DNA of 64,000 bases from Bacteroidota bacterium. GTDB lineage: Bacteria > Bacteroidota > Ignavibacteria > UBA10030 > UBA8401. Both the position numbers and the translations under genes were made by a program. Of the stretch, positions 39,472 to 49,855 are shown one piece after another. Position 1 is the stretch's first letter. Every line of letters begins with the position of its first letter. The notes below the pieces were generated by a model. It made no database searches. It was given only the letters and a program-made list of their open reading frames with translations, and was not told the origin of the DNA. Location: contig JAQCAB010000008.1 of NCBI GenBank assembly GCA_027622375.1, positions 1-64,000 on the forward strand. Direction: 5' to 3'.

Positions 39472-41211
39472 TTAATTCTTATCGGTAGTTGTATTGTTAT
39501 CTGCAGAGTGTACTGAGCTTGCACTTGGCAAAACATCTTTTAAAGTAATTGGTGGAAGATGGTGTTGTGCAACATATTCATCAACCAATTTTTGTTCTTT
39601 ACCGCGCAAATATTCTACAACTGATAAAATAATTTTTTTGTTTTCTTTATCAAATTCAATAATTGTTAGATGTAGCAATTCTTCTTCATGAAAAACATCA
39701 GTAATTGATTTTATCGGGGTTTGTGAAAGTTGCGAAGTTGGAACAAATCCCTCAACACCCATAGGCAATTCAATTATTACACCTTTATCAGTTACACGAG
39801 TAATTTTACCTTCTGTTTCGCTTCCAATTTTATAGACAGATGCAAAAGCCTCCCATGGATTGTCGGTAACTTGTTTGTGCCCAAGTGTAATTCTTCTTTG
39901 AGGGACATCAATTCCCAAAACAACGACATCAAGTTTTTGTCCTTTTTTAACTGATTCACCTGGATGACGAAGTTTTTTAGTCCAACTTAAATCTGATATG
40001 TGAACCAATCCATCAATTCCTTGTTCAAGTTCAACAAAGACTCCAAAATTTGTTAATCCGCGAACTACACCAGAATGTTTGGAATCAATTGGATAATTTA
40101 ATAAAATATTTGACCAAGGGTCGGGAGTTAATTGTTTCATTCCCAAACTGATTTTTTTGTTTTCAATATCGAGTGAAAGAATTACAGCTTCAATAACTTG
40201 CCCGAGTGAAACCATTTGTGAGGGATTTTTTACATGCTGAGTCCAACTCATTTCTGAAACGTGAATTAATCCTTCTATACCTTTTTCAATCTCGATAAAT
40301 GCCCCATAATCAGTTAGCGAAACAACTTTACCACTAACTTTTGAACCAATTGGATATTTAAATTCAATTCCATCCCAAGGATGTTTTTGAAGTTGTTTGT
40401 ATCCGAGTGAAATTCTTTTTTTATCAGATTCATATTCTAAAATTACTACTTGAATTTCCTGATCTAATTTTAAAATATCACTTGGATGATTAATCCTTCC
40501 CCAAGCTAAATCAGTAATATGAATTAATCCATCAACTCCACCTAAATCAACAAATACACCGAAATCTGAAAATGCTTTTACTGTGCCAACTACAATTTGA
40601 CCTTTTTCGAGGGTATTTAATATTTTTTGACGTTGATCTGTCAATTCTTCTTCGACTAATATTTTATGGCTAACAACAACATTTTCGTATTGATGATTAA
40701 TTTTTACAATTCTAAAATCCATTTCTTTATTAACAAAGACATCAAAATCTCTAACTGGTCTGACATCAATCTGAGAGCCGGGTAAAAATGCATCAACACC
40801 AAATAAATCTACAACCAATCCTCCCTTGATTCTTCGGATACATTTGCCACGAATAATTTCTCCTGTTTCGAAAGCTTTATTAATTTTTTCCCATACACGC
40901 ATAAAATCTGCACGGCGACGAGATAAAATTAATTGACCATTTTTATCTTCTATATTTTCTAAAAATACTTCTAACTCATCTCCAATTTTTAATTCAGAAA
41001 TATTTGTAAACTCATTTATAGAAATTATTCCTTCAGATTTAAAACCAATATCTAAAACTACATCAGATTCTCCGATGCGAGCAATTTTACCTTTGATAAT
41101 ATCTCCGACAGAAAACTTTGCAAAGCTTCCTTCGTAAAGTTGAAGGAGTTGATTTTGCTCTTCTTCATTGTATTGTGAAATTGTGAATACTTGTGATTCT
41201 TTTTTTTGCAT
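39472..41211 (-). CDS. rpsA: 30S ribosomal protein S1
   Basis: 579 aa with multiple S1 repeats (GVVRGLTNFGVFVELEQGIDGLVHISDLSW). Confidence 0.95.
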   Translation of the reverse strand: MQKKESQVFTISQYNEEEQNQLLQLYEGSFAKFSVGDIIKGKIARIGESDVVLDIGFKSEGIISINEFTNISELKIGDELEVFLENIEDKNGQLILSRRRADFMRVWEKINKAFETGEIIRGKCIRRIKGGLVVDLFGVDAFLPGSQIDVRPVRDFDVFVNKEMDFRIVKINHQYENVVVSHKILVEEELTDQRQKILNTLEKGQIVVGTVKAFSDFGVFVDLGGVDGLIHITDLAWGRINHPSDILKLDQEIQVVILEYESDKKRISLGYKQLQKHPWDGIEFKYPIGSKVSGKVVSLTDYGAFIEIEKGIEGLIHVSEMSWTQHVKNPSQMVSLGQVIEAVILSLDIENKKISLGMKQLTPDPWSNILLNYPIDSKHSGVVRGLTNFGVFVELEQGIDGLVHISDLSWTKKLRHPGESVKKGQKLDVVVLGIDVPQRRITLGHKQVTDNPWEAFASVYKIGSETEGKITRVTDKGVIIELPMGVEGFVPTSQLSQTPIKSITDVFHEEELLHLTIIEFDKENKKIILSVVEYLRGKEQKLVDEYVAQHHLPPITLKDVLPSASSVHSADNNTTTDKN

Positions 41212-41277
41212 AAAATAAATTCTTTTACCTTTTCATGTCCACCATAAACATGATTCAGTAATTTTGTTAGTTAGTAA

Positions 41278-42180
41278 TTAGTTAATTAAGATGGTGTTGT
41301 TAAATTTTTTTTCTTCTATAAATTTTTTTACTCGCTCCATTAGCCATTGCGGAGTTGAAGTTGCTCCTGTAATTCCAACTCGATCAATATTTTTAAACCA
41401 ATCAGCTTGTAATTCATTTTCATTTTCAATAAAATATGTTTTGGGATTTTCATCTTTGGCAATTGAATATAAAACTTTTCCATTTGATGACATTTTTCCA
41501 GCCACAAAGATAACAATTTCATTGTTACGAGAAAACTCTCTTAGCTTTTTATCCCTTCCAGAAACTTGCCCGCAAATTGTGTCTTTTGCATGAAAATCAG
41601 CAGCAATCTCCTCAAACGTGCCAACTTCAAAATCAGCCTTTATTTTGGCCTTAATTGCGTCACGAATGGCATAAAATGACTCTTTATCCATTGTAGTTTG
41701 TGAAAAAAGTACAGTTTTTTTATTAAGATTTATTTTTTCGATTTCTTCAACCGATTTAATTACAATTGCAGTTCCACTTGTGTAACCAACTAGTCCAATA
41801 ACTTCTGCGTGATCTTTTTTACCAAAAATTACAACTTGAAAATCTTTATCATAAAATTTTCTGATTCGTTCTTGAACTTTTGTTACAACTGGACAAGTTG
41901 CATCAATTATTTCAAGTCCAAGTTCACTCGCTTTTTTAAAAGTTGAAGGAGGTTCTCCATGTGCACGAATTAAAATTTTCCCATCTTTAATATTTTCTAA
42001 ATCATTGTGGGAAATTGTTTGCAGCCCTTTTTCACTTAATCTTTCAATTTCTACGGGATTATGAATAATTTGTCCAAGCGAAAATAATTTTTTTGAATTG
42101 CCTAATTCCTGTTCTGCAATTTCAATTGTTCTAACAACTCCCCAGCAAAATCCAGAACTTTGATCTATTGTGACATTCAT
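41278..42180 (-). CDS. ispH: 4-hydroxy-3-methylbut-2-enyl diphosphate reductase
   Basis: SSGFCWGVVRTIEIAE, RAHGEPPSTF, DATCPVVTKVQ. Confidence 0.93.
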   Translation of the reverse strand: MNVTIDQSSGFCWGVVRTIEIAEQELGNSKKLFSLGQIIHNPVEIERLSEKGLQTISHNDLENIKDGKILIRAHGEPPSTFKKASELGLEIIDATCPVVTKVQERIRKFYDKDFQVVIFGKKDHAEVIGLVGYTSGTAIVIKSVEEIEKINLNKKTVLFSQTTMDKESFYAIRDAIKAKIKADFEVGTFEEIAADFHAKDTICGQVSGRDKKLREFSRNNEIVIFVAGKMSSNGKVLYSIAKDENPKTYFIENENELQADWFKNIDRVGITGATSTPQWLMERVKKFIEEKKFNNTILIN

Positions 42181-42182
42181 TT

Positions 42183-42857
42183 TTAATTATTAATTTTTTC
42201 TTTTGCTTTTTGAACAATAAAATCTACTTGCATATCTAAAGTCAAATTAGTTGTATCAAGTTCAATCGCATCTTCAGCTTTTTTTAGCGGACTAATTTCT
42301 CTACTCGAATCTAAATAATCTCGATGAATTAAATCTTTTTCTAAATCTTGAATTTCTTGCGAAATCCCTTTTTCTTGTAATTCTAATTTTCTCCTTGCAG
42401 CTCGGGTTAATGAATTTGCCGTTAAGAAAAATTTTAATTCCGCTTTTGGAAAAACGACAGTTCCAATATCTCTACCTTCGAGCACAACACCACCAGAACT
42501 TCCAAGTGATCTTTGTTTTAAAACCATTTGTTTTCTAACACCATCAATTGCGCTGATTGCACTAACAATTTCCGTAACAAATGGTAATCTAATTTTTTCG
42601 GTCAAATCTTCCCCATCTAAAATAATATGTTGCTTATTTTCAAAATTTTTAAATTCTATTTTAGATTTTTCAGCTATTTTATTTATTGTTTCAAAATTAT
42701 TAATTTGAGTCCCAGTTTCTAATACTTTGAATGCAATTGCACGATACATAGATCCTGTGTCAATGTGCATATAATTCAATTGTTGCGCTACTTTTAAAGC
42801 CGTACTACTTTTACCAGAAGCTGATGCGCCATCGATTGCAATTATTATTTTCTTCAA
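42183..42857 (-). CDS. cmk: Cytidylate kinase
   Basis: IIIAIDGASASGKSSTALKVA; probable TTG start at 42857; GGVVLEGRDIGTVVFP. Confidence 0.92.
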   Translation of the reverse strand: MKKIIIAIDGASASGKSSTALKVAQQLNYMHIDTGSMYRAIAFKVLETGTQINNFETINKIAEKSKIEFKNFENKQHIILDGEDLTEKIRLPFVTEIVSAISAIDGVRKQMVLKQRSLGSSGGVVLEGRDIGTVVFPKAELKFFLTANSLTRAARRKLELQEKGISQEIQDLEKDLIHRDYLDSSREISPLKKAEDAIELDTTNLTLDMQVDFIVQKAKEKINN

Positions 42858-42905
42858 AGTGAATACAAATATATTTATAAATTGAGTATTGAACAAACTA
42901 AAATA

Positions 42906-43442
42906 ATGCGAAAACTAATTCATCAAGAAATACAATTGCAAAGAAAATCTCAAGAACAAATGGAAGCCTTAAAACGATTTCCAATTGTTTGTTTGATTGA
43001 TAATGTTAGAAGTTTATACAATGTTGGATCAATTTTTAGAACTTCAGATGGCGCATGTATTGAAAAAATTTATTTAACTGGTTTTACCCCAACACCACCC
43101 AGAAAAGAAATCGAAAAAACTTCTCTCGGTGCAACCAAAACAATTCCTTGGGAATATTTTGAAGATCCATTAGTGCCAATTAAAATGTTAAAACAAAATG
43201 GTTATAAAATAATACTTGTTGAAATGACAACTTCCGGTTTTAATTATTCAAATTTAAAAGTTGATAACTTCCCAGTATGTTTTATTTTTGGAAATGAATT
43301 AGTTGGAGTTTCAAATAAATTATTTGAAATAGCAGATTTTAGTATTGAAATCCCGATGCATGGTTCCAAACATTCCTTAAATGTTGCTGTCGCATACGGA
43401 ATTGTTTTGTTTGATGCAATTAGAGTTTTAACAAATAAATAA
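42906..43442 (+). CDS. SpoU/TrmH-family RNA methyltransferase
   Basis: IVCLIDNVRSLYNVGSIFRTSDG, FIFGNELVGVS, MHGSKHSLNVAVAYGIVLF; ATG at 42906 preferred over TTG at 42882. Confidence 0.9.
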   Translation: MRKLIHQEIQLQRKSQEQMEALKRFPIVCLIDNVRSLYNVGSIFRTSDGACIEKIYLTGFTPTPPRKEIEKTSLGATKTIPWEYFEDPLVPIKMLKQNGYKIILVEMTTSGFNYSNLKVDNFPVCFIFGNELVGVSNKLFEIADFSIEIPMHGSKHSLNVAVAYGIVLFDAIRVLTNK

Positions 43443-43446
43443 TAAT

Positions 43447-44160
43447 TTAATATTCAGCTCTTTCCATTTTTTGTGTCAAACGAGCAACTCTTCTTATATA
43501 TCCTTTTGAAGTTGAATGTGGATTCATTCTTAAAGGATTCGGAATTGCTGCAGCTAATCTAATTGCTTCTTCTCTTGTAAGTTGTGATGCTGATTTTCCA
43601 AAATATATTCTCGATGCTTCTTCTGCTCCATAAATTCCATTTCCCCACTCGATTAAATTAACATATAATTCTAAAATTCTTTTTTTTGAAAGTAATTTTT
43701 CAATTCTAATTGTGATGATCCACTCTTTAATTTTTCGTAAAGGATTTTTTGATGGAGATAAATAAAGATTCTTAGCAAGCTGTTGTGTAATTGTGCTTGC
43801 GCCTCTAAGTGGTTTATCCCTTTCAACATATGCTTCAATTGATTCCTCAATTTCGTACCAATCAACACCTTCGTGACGATAAAATGTGCCATCTTCTGCA
43901 ACAATTATAGCATTTTTTAAATATACCGAAACATTCTTAAGTGGAATCCATTTGTTACGTTTTACAAATTTTTTATAAGATTTTTCTGCTTCATCTTTTC
44001 TAATTTCCATTAAAGCAGTTGTGGTTGGATTTTTTGTTCGCAATAATATTATTGAATTATTAGGAAGTGAGAGATATTCGTAAATAATAAAAAGCCCAAT
44101 AAATATTATAATAGATTTCAGTTTATTATTTTTAATAAATTCTAAATATTTATTAAACAT
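43447..44160 (-). CDS. mtgA: Monofunctional biosynthetic peptidoglycan transglycosylase
   Basis: IVAEDGTFYRHEGVDW; GASTITQQLAKNLYLSPSKNPLRK. Confidence 0.92.
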   Translation of the reverse strand: MFNKYLEFIKNNKLKSIIIFIGLFIIYEYLSLPNNSIILLRTKNPTTTALMEIRKDEAEKSYKKFVKRNKWIPLKNVSVYLKNAIIVAEDGTFYRHEGVDWYEIEESIEAYVERDKPLRGASTITQQLAKNLYLSPSKNPLRKIKEWIITIRIEKLLSKKRILELYVNLIEWGNGIYGAEEASRIYFGKSASQLTREEAIRLAAAIPNPLRMNPHSTSKGYIRRVARLTQKMERAEY

Positions 44161-44589
44161 TTATTTTTTGCAATCTAAATATGATTGTAAAATAAATCTT
44201 GCAGCTAGTTCATCAATGTTTGATTTTTTTTCTCTTTCTTTTTTTTTAGCTCCAATTTGCTGAAGTGTGGTATGTGCCATTTTACTTGTTAATCGTTCAT
44301 CCCACAGAACAATTTTAATTTGCGTACTACTTGATAAAATTTTTGTAAAATTACTTACTTTTATAGTTTGTTCGCTTATTTTATTTTTTAGAGTTAAAGG
44401 AAGCCCAACAATTATTTTTGAAACATTATTATTTTTAGCAACTTCTAAAATATCATCTATCAATTTATTTGAGTTTATAATTACAAAACTTTTTGAGGGA
44501 ATTATTTTTAATTCATCTGATAGTGCAACTCCAACACGTCTATCACCATAATCAATTGCCATATAACGAGTGTTAAGCATAACTCTCAA
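44161..44589 (-). CDS. ruvX: Holliday junction resolvase-like YqgF/RuvX
   Basis: YMAIDYGDRRVGVALSD; IVGLPLTL; WDERLTS. Confidence 0.9.
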   Translation of the reverse strand: MRVMLNTRYMAIDYGDRRVGVALSDELKIIPSKSFVIINSNKLIDDILEVAKNNNVSKIIVGLPLTLKNKISEQTIKVSNFTKILSSSTQIKIVLWDERLTSKMAHTTLQQIGAKKKEREKKSNIDELAARFILQSYLDCKK

Positions 44590-46753
44590 ACCTCTCCACC
44601 GTAACTACACCTTTTATCCGTTTTACACGATCAATAATATTATTTAAATGAATTAAACTTTTTACATAAATAATAAAATTACCATCCATCATTTTATTTT
44701 TTGAAGTTAAATTTACACTTCTGATATTTGTGTTTTGATATTCAGAAATAGTTTTTGAGATTTCCTGTAATATTCCGGAGCGATCATTACCTGCAATTCG
44801 GATCCCGCAAAGAAATTCAGACTCATTTGTTTTTGGCCATCCAACTTCTACTACTCTTTCATCTTTTTCTTGCTGCAACAAAATAATATTTCTACAATTG
44901 TGACGATGAATTTTTAATCCTTCTCCTGTACTTACAAATCCAACAATTTCATCACCCGGAATTGGATTACAACATTTAGCAAATGAATGTTGAAATTGAG
45001 AAGTTGATCCTAAAATATTTATTTCTTGAGCGATATTACGAGCCGTTTGTATAAATTTTTTAAATATTGATGATTCGCTTTTTGGTTTACTTGGATCTTC
45101 TTTATGAGGTTTTAAAAATAACTTCAACAAACCTAAATAATGTTCAACTAATTCTGAATCTTTTCCGATTTTTTCATAAAAGTCCGGAATACTTTCAATT
45201 TTATGATGTGATAAAAATTTTACAAAATCAGCATCACTTATCATAATTTTATTTTTACTAATTTTTTTATCCCAAATATTTTTACCAGTGTTGATATGTA
45301 ATCTTTCTTGATCTTTTAGCCATTTCCGAATTTGAGATTTAGCTTTATGAGTTACTACAAACTTATCCCAATCAGCATTTGGAAATTGTTTTTTTGAAGT
45401 AATAATTTCTACTTGATCTCCGCTTTTGATAATTGTATTTAGTGGAACAATCCTTCCATTAATTTTTGCACCTATTGTGTGAGTTCCTATATCAGTATGA
45501 ATATCATAAGCAAAATCAATTGGTGTGCTCCCCTTTGGTAAAATTTTTAATTCACCCTTTGGAGTGAAAATATAAATTTCATCTTGATACAAATTTAATT
45601 TAAAACTTTCGAGCAATTCTTTTGGATCACTATATTCACTCGAACCAAACATATCTTTAACCCAACTAATCCAAGTTAGCATTTCATTATCAACAACAGG
45701 AATTTCTTCCTTATATGCCCAATGCGCAGCAATTCCACGTTCAGCAATTTCATCCATTCTTTTTGTCCTAATTTGGATTTCTACCATTTTTCCATTTAAT
45801 CCAACAACAGTTGTGTGAATAGATTGATAACCATTTTTTTTTGGGATTGAAATATAATCTTTAAATCTTTCGGAAATTGGTTTATATAATTCAGTTACAA
45901 GTCCGTAAGCAGTAAAACATTTATTTTTATCAGCAGTATCTAAAATAATTCTTACAGCAAATAGATCATAAATTTCATCAATTATTTTACTCCGCTTCTT
46001 CATTTTATTCCAAATGCTGTATAAATGTTTTGGACGGCCAACAATTTCAAATTTTATATTTTCATTTTTCAAAAGAGTAGTTATCGGATCAGTAAATCTT
46101 TTAATGTAATTTTCTCTTGTTTTTCGTTTTGAATTAACTGCTTTCGCAACTTCATCATATTCAACAGGATAAAGATATTTAAAAGATAAATCTTCCAATT
46201 CCCATTTAATTTTTCCTAATCCAAATCTATGGGCAAATGGAACATAAATATCCAAAGTTTCTTTCGAAATTTTTTGTTGACGTTCAATTTTTAAAAATTC
46301 CAAAGTCCGCATGTTATGCAACCTGTCAGCAATTTTAACAAGTATCACGCGAATATCATTTACCATCGATAATAACAATTTTCTATAATTTTCAACTGTA
46401 ACTATTTCGCGGCTTTTGAACATGTCAGATATTTTTGTTGCACCATCAACAATCTCTGCAACATTATCACCATAATTTGTTCGTATGTATGATAAATCAA
46501 ATTTTGTGTCCTCAGGAACATCATGCAATAATGCGCAAACTACTGTTACATCATCAATTGCAATTTCTTTTGCAACAATCATTGCAACTTCAAATGGATG
46601 ATAAAAATATGGATCGCCCGATTCTCTTTTATCATGTTGATGAGCGGTATAACTTAATTCGAATGCTCTTTTTATTAAATCTTCATCAACATGTTTTAGA
46701 TGAGTTTTACACTCAAAAAGCAATTGATCAAGTTTTTTATCGTAGGGTGCCAA
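44573..46753 (-). CDS. RelA/SpoT family (p)ppGpp synthetase/hydrolase
   Basis: 726 aa; HD motif ALLHDVPEDT, RelA/SpoT synthetase, TGS, ACT domains. Confidence 0.95.
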   Translation of the reverse strand: MAPYDKKLDQLLFECKTHLKHVDEDLIKRAFELSYTAHQHDKRESGDPYFYHPFEVAMIVAKEIAIDDVTVVCALLHDVPEDTKFDLSYIRTNYGDNVAEIVDGATKISDMFKSREIVTVENYRKLLLSMVNDIRVILVKIADRLHNMRTLEFLKIERQQKISKETLDIYVPFAHRFGLGKIKWELEDLSFKYLYPVEYDEVAKAVNSKRKTRENYIKRFTDPITTLLKNENIKFEIVGRPKHLYSIWNKMKKRSKIIDEIYDLFAVRIILDTADKNKCFTAYGLVTELYKPISERFKDYISIPKKNGYQSIHTTVVGLNGKMVEIQIRTKRMDEIAERGIAAHWAYKEEIPVVDNEMLTWISWVKDMFGSSEYSDPKELLESFKLNLYQDEIYIFTPKGELKILPKGSTPIDFAYDIHTDIGTHTIGAKINGRIVPLNTIIKSGDQVEIITSKKQFPNADWDKFVVTHKAKSQIRKWLKDQERLHINTGKNIWDKKISKNKIMISDADFVKFLSHHKIESIPDFYEKIGKDSELVEHYLGLLKLFLKPHKEDPSKPKSESSIFKKFIQTARNIAQEINILGSTSQFQHSFAKCCNPIPGDEIVGFVSTGEGLKIHRHNCRNIILLQQEKDERVVEVGWPKTNESEFLCGIRIAGNDRSGILQEISKTISEYQNTNIRSVNLTSKNKMMDGNFIIYVKSLIHLNNIIDRVKRIKGVVTVERFESYA

Positions 46754-46760
46754 TTAATTT

Positions 46761-47756
46761 TTAGTTTTTGATTATTTTTTTTAACTCAGCTAATTTATTT
46801 GAACAAGTAGAATGTTTATCTTGACACTCAATATTTGAAATGGATTTTTCATACTCATTTATTATTTTAATTTTCAACTTACTTTTAGAAATATTATACA
46901 AAGCAGATATTTCGCTATGTGGATTATTGCGTCCACTTGATTTAATACTCTGCAACAATTCAATTGATGAATTTGCTAAATCTTCAATCTCATCTTTATT
47001 AGAATAAATTGTCATTTTAGCTCTTATAAAAACTCTGTTTAAAGGAAATATTTTCTGATTTTCTGTAATTAAATCAAGTGCATTATCATAATTCTTTTCT
47101 TCAATTAAAATCCATATTAAATAATGAAGTGCAAAATATTTTTCTAATTTTCCATTTTTATAAACATTAATTAATCCTTCAATTCCTTCTTGCTTTTCTT
47201 CCTTTGAAGACAATGGAGTTAAAAATGGAAATCGTTTTGCTTTCCAATATTTTGCTGCAGAATAACCAGAATATGATTCAATAAAATCGGGATAATCTTT
47301 AATTAATAAATTATAATTTAGATATGCTGAAAATCCATCTGCAATAGCTTCTAATTTATTTTCATATTTTAATTTATATAAGCAACTCAATGATTTTGAA
47401 AGTGAATAATAATAAATTCCATCTCGTTTTGTTCTTTCAATATTTTTTTTGGTATATGCTAATTCAGTTGCTCTTTTGAGATTAAGTTTAATTTTTTCTA
47501 GATTTTCTTTAATTCTAAAATCTTCATTTTCGGCTTGCAAAATTATTGCGCCTAGTAAGTATCCAATCGGTTCATTTTTATCAATTTGTTGTAATTGTAA
47601 TGATTTCTTTTGGGCTTCAGAATAATTTTGATTTAATAATAATGTAATTGTTGAATCAATTAATTTTTCTGCCACAATTGACAACTCGAGCGTTTTATAT
47701 TTATCACTTGAAAATAAATTTATTGAAATGAGTAAAATTAAGAAAAGGTATTTCAA
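46761..47756 (-). CDS. Hypothetical secreted TPR-like protein
   Basis: 331 aa; N-terminal signal; alpha-helical repeat-like composition. Confidence 0.55.
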   Translation of the reverse strand: MKYLFLILLISINLFSSDKYKTLELSIVAEKLIDSTITLLLNQNYSEAQKKSLQLQQIDKNEPIGYLLGAIILQAENEDFRIKENLEKIKLNLKRATELAYTKKNIERTKRDGIYYYSLSKSLSCLYKLKYENKLEAIADGFSAYLNYNLLIKDYPDFIESYSGYSAAKYWKAKRFPFLTPLSSKEEKQEGIEGLINVYKNGKLEKYFALHYLIWILIEEKNYDNALDLITENQKIFPLNRVFIRAKMTIYSNKDEIEDLANSSIELLQSIKSSGRNNPHSEISALYNISKSKLKIKIINEYEKSISNIECQDKHSTCSNKLAELKKIIKN

Positions 47757-49072
47757 TCTTTTCTTTTCTTCTTAAATAAAAGTGCTATTTGCACTCCATC
47801 AAATCCAAAATGATGTCTAATTCTATTTTCCAAAAAGTTTTTATAATTATCTGAGATCATTTGTGGTTCGTTTGCAAAAAATACAAAAAGAGGATGCGCT
47901 ACTTTAGTTTGTGTAACGTAATTTAATTTTACATCTCTGCCGGACTTTGTTGATGGGGGATTTCTTTGAATATCAGCAATTAATTTTGAATTTAATTGAC
48001 TGGTAGAAACTCTCTTATTTGATTCATTATAAACATCAATTGATAATTGAATTGCCTTTTGAATCCTAAGATTTTTTAATGCCGAAATAAATATTATTGG
48101 AATGTGATTATAAAATCTTAATCTTTTTCTTAATGATTTTTCAAATTCAAGTGAAGTATGTGTATCCTTTTCTATCAAATCCCATTTATTGACTGCAATT
48201 ATAATTCCTTTTCTTTGTTCCGCAGCCATCGAAACTATTTGCAAATTTTGTTTTTCAAGTTCTTCTGTTGCATCAAAAATAATAATTGCAACATCACATT
48301 CTTCAATCGAACGAATTGTCCTTAATGTACTATAAAACTCAACGCTAGATTTTAATCTCTTCCTTTTTACTAAACCTGCTGTATCAATTAATGTTAATTG
48401 TTGGCTATTAAAAATAAAATTTGTATTTATCGAATCTCGTGTTGTTCCAGGAATTGATGAAACGATTGTTCTTTTTTTACCAATCAAAGTATTTACAAAA
48501 GAGGATTTACCAACATTTGGTTTCCCGATTACTGCAAGTTTGATTGATTTAATTTGTTCTTCAACAGCTTCATTTTTTGGTAAAAGATTAATAATAGAAT
48601 CTAAAAAATCTCCGATATTTCTTCCTCCCAAAGCAGAAATTGGAATTACATTTTTAAATCCAATTTTATAAAAATCATTTATTAACCCTTCTTTACTTTT
48701 GTCATCAACTTTATTTACAACAAGTATAATTGGTTTTTCAGTTTTTCTTAATTGATTTGTCAAAACTGATTCAAAAATTGAATTTTCTTGAAGAGCATCA
48801 ACTACATAAAGTATTAAATCAGCTTCTTCTATAGCAATAACACATTGCTCTCGCATCGCTAATTCTATTTCATTTTTAGATTCAGGAATATATCCACCAG
48901 TATCAATCAGAACAAAATTTTTGCCATTCCAATCTGCAGTGGAATAATGTCGGTCTCGCGTAACGCCAGGTTCGTCGTGAACAATGGCTTTTCTACTTCC
49001 AACAATTCTATTAAATAATGTTGACTTGCCAACATTTGGCAAACCAATAATAGCTACAATTGGCATTTTCAT
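47753..49072 (-). CDS. der: GTPase Der (EngA)
   Basis: Two G domains: GLPNVGKSTLFNRI and GKPNVGKSSFVNTLIG; C-terminal KH-like domain. Confidence 0.95.
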   Translation of the reverse strand: MKMPIVAIIGLPNVGKSTLFNRIVGSRKAIVHDEPGVTRDRHYSTADWNGKNFVLIDTGGYIPESKNEIELAMREQCVIAIEEADLILYVVDALQENSIFESVLTNQLRKTEKPIILVVNKVDDKSKEGLINDFYKIGFKNVIPISALGGRNIGDFLDSIINLLPKNEAVEEQIKSIKLAVIGKPNVGKSSFVNTLIGKKRTIVSSIPGTTRDSINTNFIFNSQQLTLIDTAGLVKRKRLKSSVEFYSTLRTIRSIEECDVAIIIFDATEELEKQNLQIVSMAAEQRKGIIIAVNKWDLIEKDTHTSLEFEKSLRKRLRFYNHIPIIFISALKNLRIQKAIQLSIDVYNESNKRVSTSQLNSKLIADIQRNPPSTKSGRDVKLNYVTQTKVAHPLFVFFANEPQMISDNYKNFLENRIRHHFGFDGVQIALLFKKKRKD

Positions 49073-49120
49073 ATTTTGAAAATACGAAATTGTCTTTTGA
49101 TTTATTAATTTATGATTTTG

Positions 49121-49855
49121 TTAATTCATCCCAATTAAAGCCATCATTCTGCCTGAATTTTTAGCATCACGTCTGTAAGAATGGAATTTTTTATTACAAA
49201 TTGTACAATACTTTGAGATTTCGATATTCTTTAACAATAATCCAGATTTAATAAGTTGATCTCGATTAACTTTTTTTAAATCTAAAAACCTTTTTTCGCT
49301 TTTTGAATTTATTTTTGTTGAATGTTTTAAATTAAAATTTTTCCATACCTCTTTATCAACTTCATAACAACAAACACTTGCAGCTGGTCCAATAAAAGCA
49401 ATTAAACCAGATGGCTTTGAATTAAATTTTTGACAGATAAATTTTACAGTTTTAAATGTAATCTCATTTAAAGTTCCCTTCCATCCAGAATGAACTGCAG
49501 CTACAATGTTATTAATAGAATCATATATAATTATCGGAACACAATCAGCAATTGATATTTGTAAAAATAAATTTTTATTAGAAGTAACTAACGCGTCGAA
49601 ATTGTAATATTCCCCTTCTTTTTCAACAGAAATAATATTTGAAGAATGAATTTGTTTTAAAGAAGCAATTTCTAAACTTTTAACTCGAAGTTTTAAATAA
49701 AACATCTTTCTGTTTTCAGAAACTATTTCAGGATCATCATTAACTGAATAACTTAAATTATTTTGTAAAGTTGATTCAAACTTATCACCCCTCGTACTTA
49801 TTCCATGAACAATATTTTTATATTTACTTAATAACTTAGATTTAACAATTTCCAT
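49121..49855 (-). CDS. pgeF: Peptidoglycan editing factor PgeF/YfiH-family (multicopper-like)
   Basis: DCVPIIIYDSINNIVAAVHSGWKGTLNEI. Confidence 0.88.
   Translation of the reverse strand: MEIVKSKLLSKYKNIVHGISTRGDKFESTLQNNLSYSVNDDPEIVSENRKMFYLKLRVKSLEIASLKQIHSSNIISVEKEGEYYNFDALVTSNKNLFLQISIADCVPIIIYDSINNIVAAVHSGWKGTLNEITFKTVKFICQKFNSKPSGLIAFIGPAASVCCYEVDKEVWKNFNLKHSTKINSKSEKRFLDLKKVNRDQLIKSGLLLKNIEISKYCTICNKKFHSYRRDAKNSGRMMALIGMN

Noticed and set aside
41222-41260. CATGT...ACATG inverted repeat in the rpsA leader as a possible S1 autoregulatory element
   Set aside because: Only 5-bp arms with a 9-nt loop in AT-rich sequence; too weak to claim
42882-42896. Apparent overlap of divergent cmk and RNA methyltransferase ORFs
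   Set aside because: Artefact of upstream TTG starts; likely starts are TTG 42857 (cmk) and ATG 42906 (methyltransferase), leaving a short intergenic spacer
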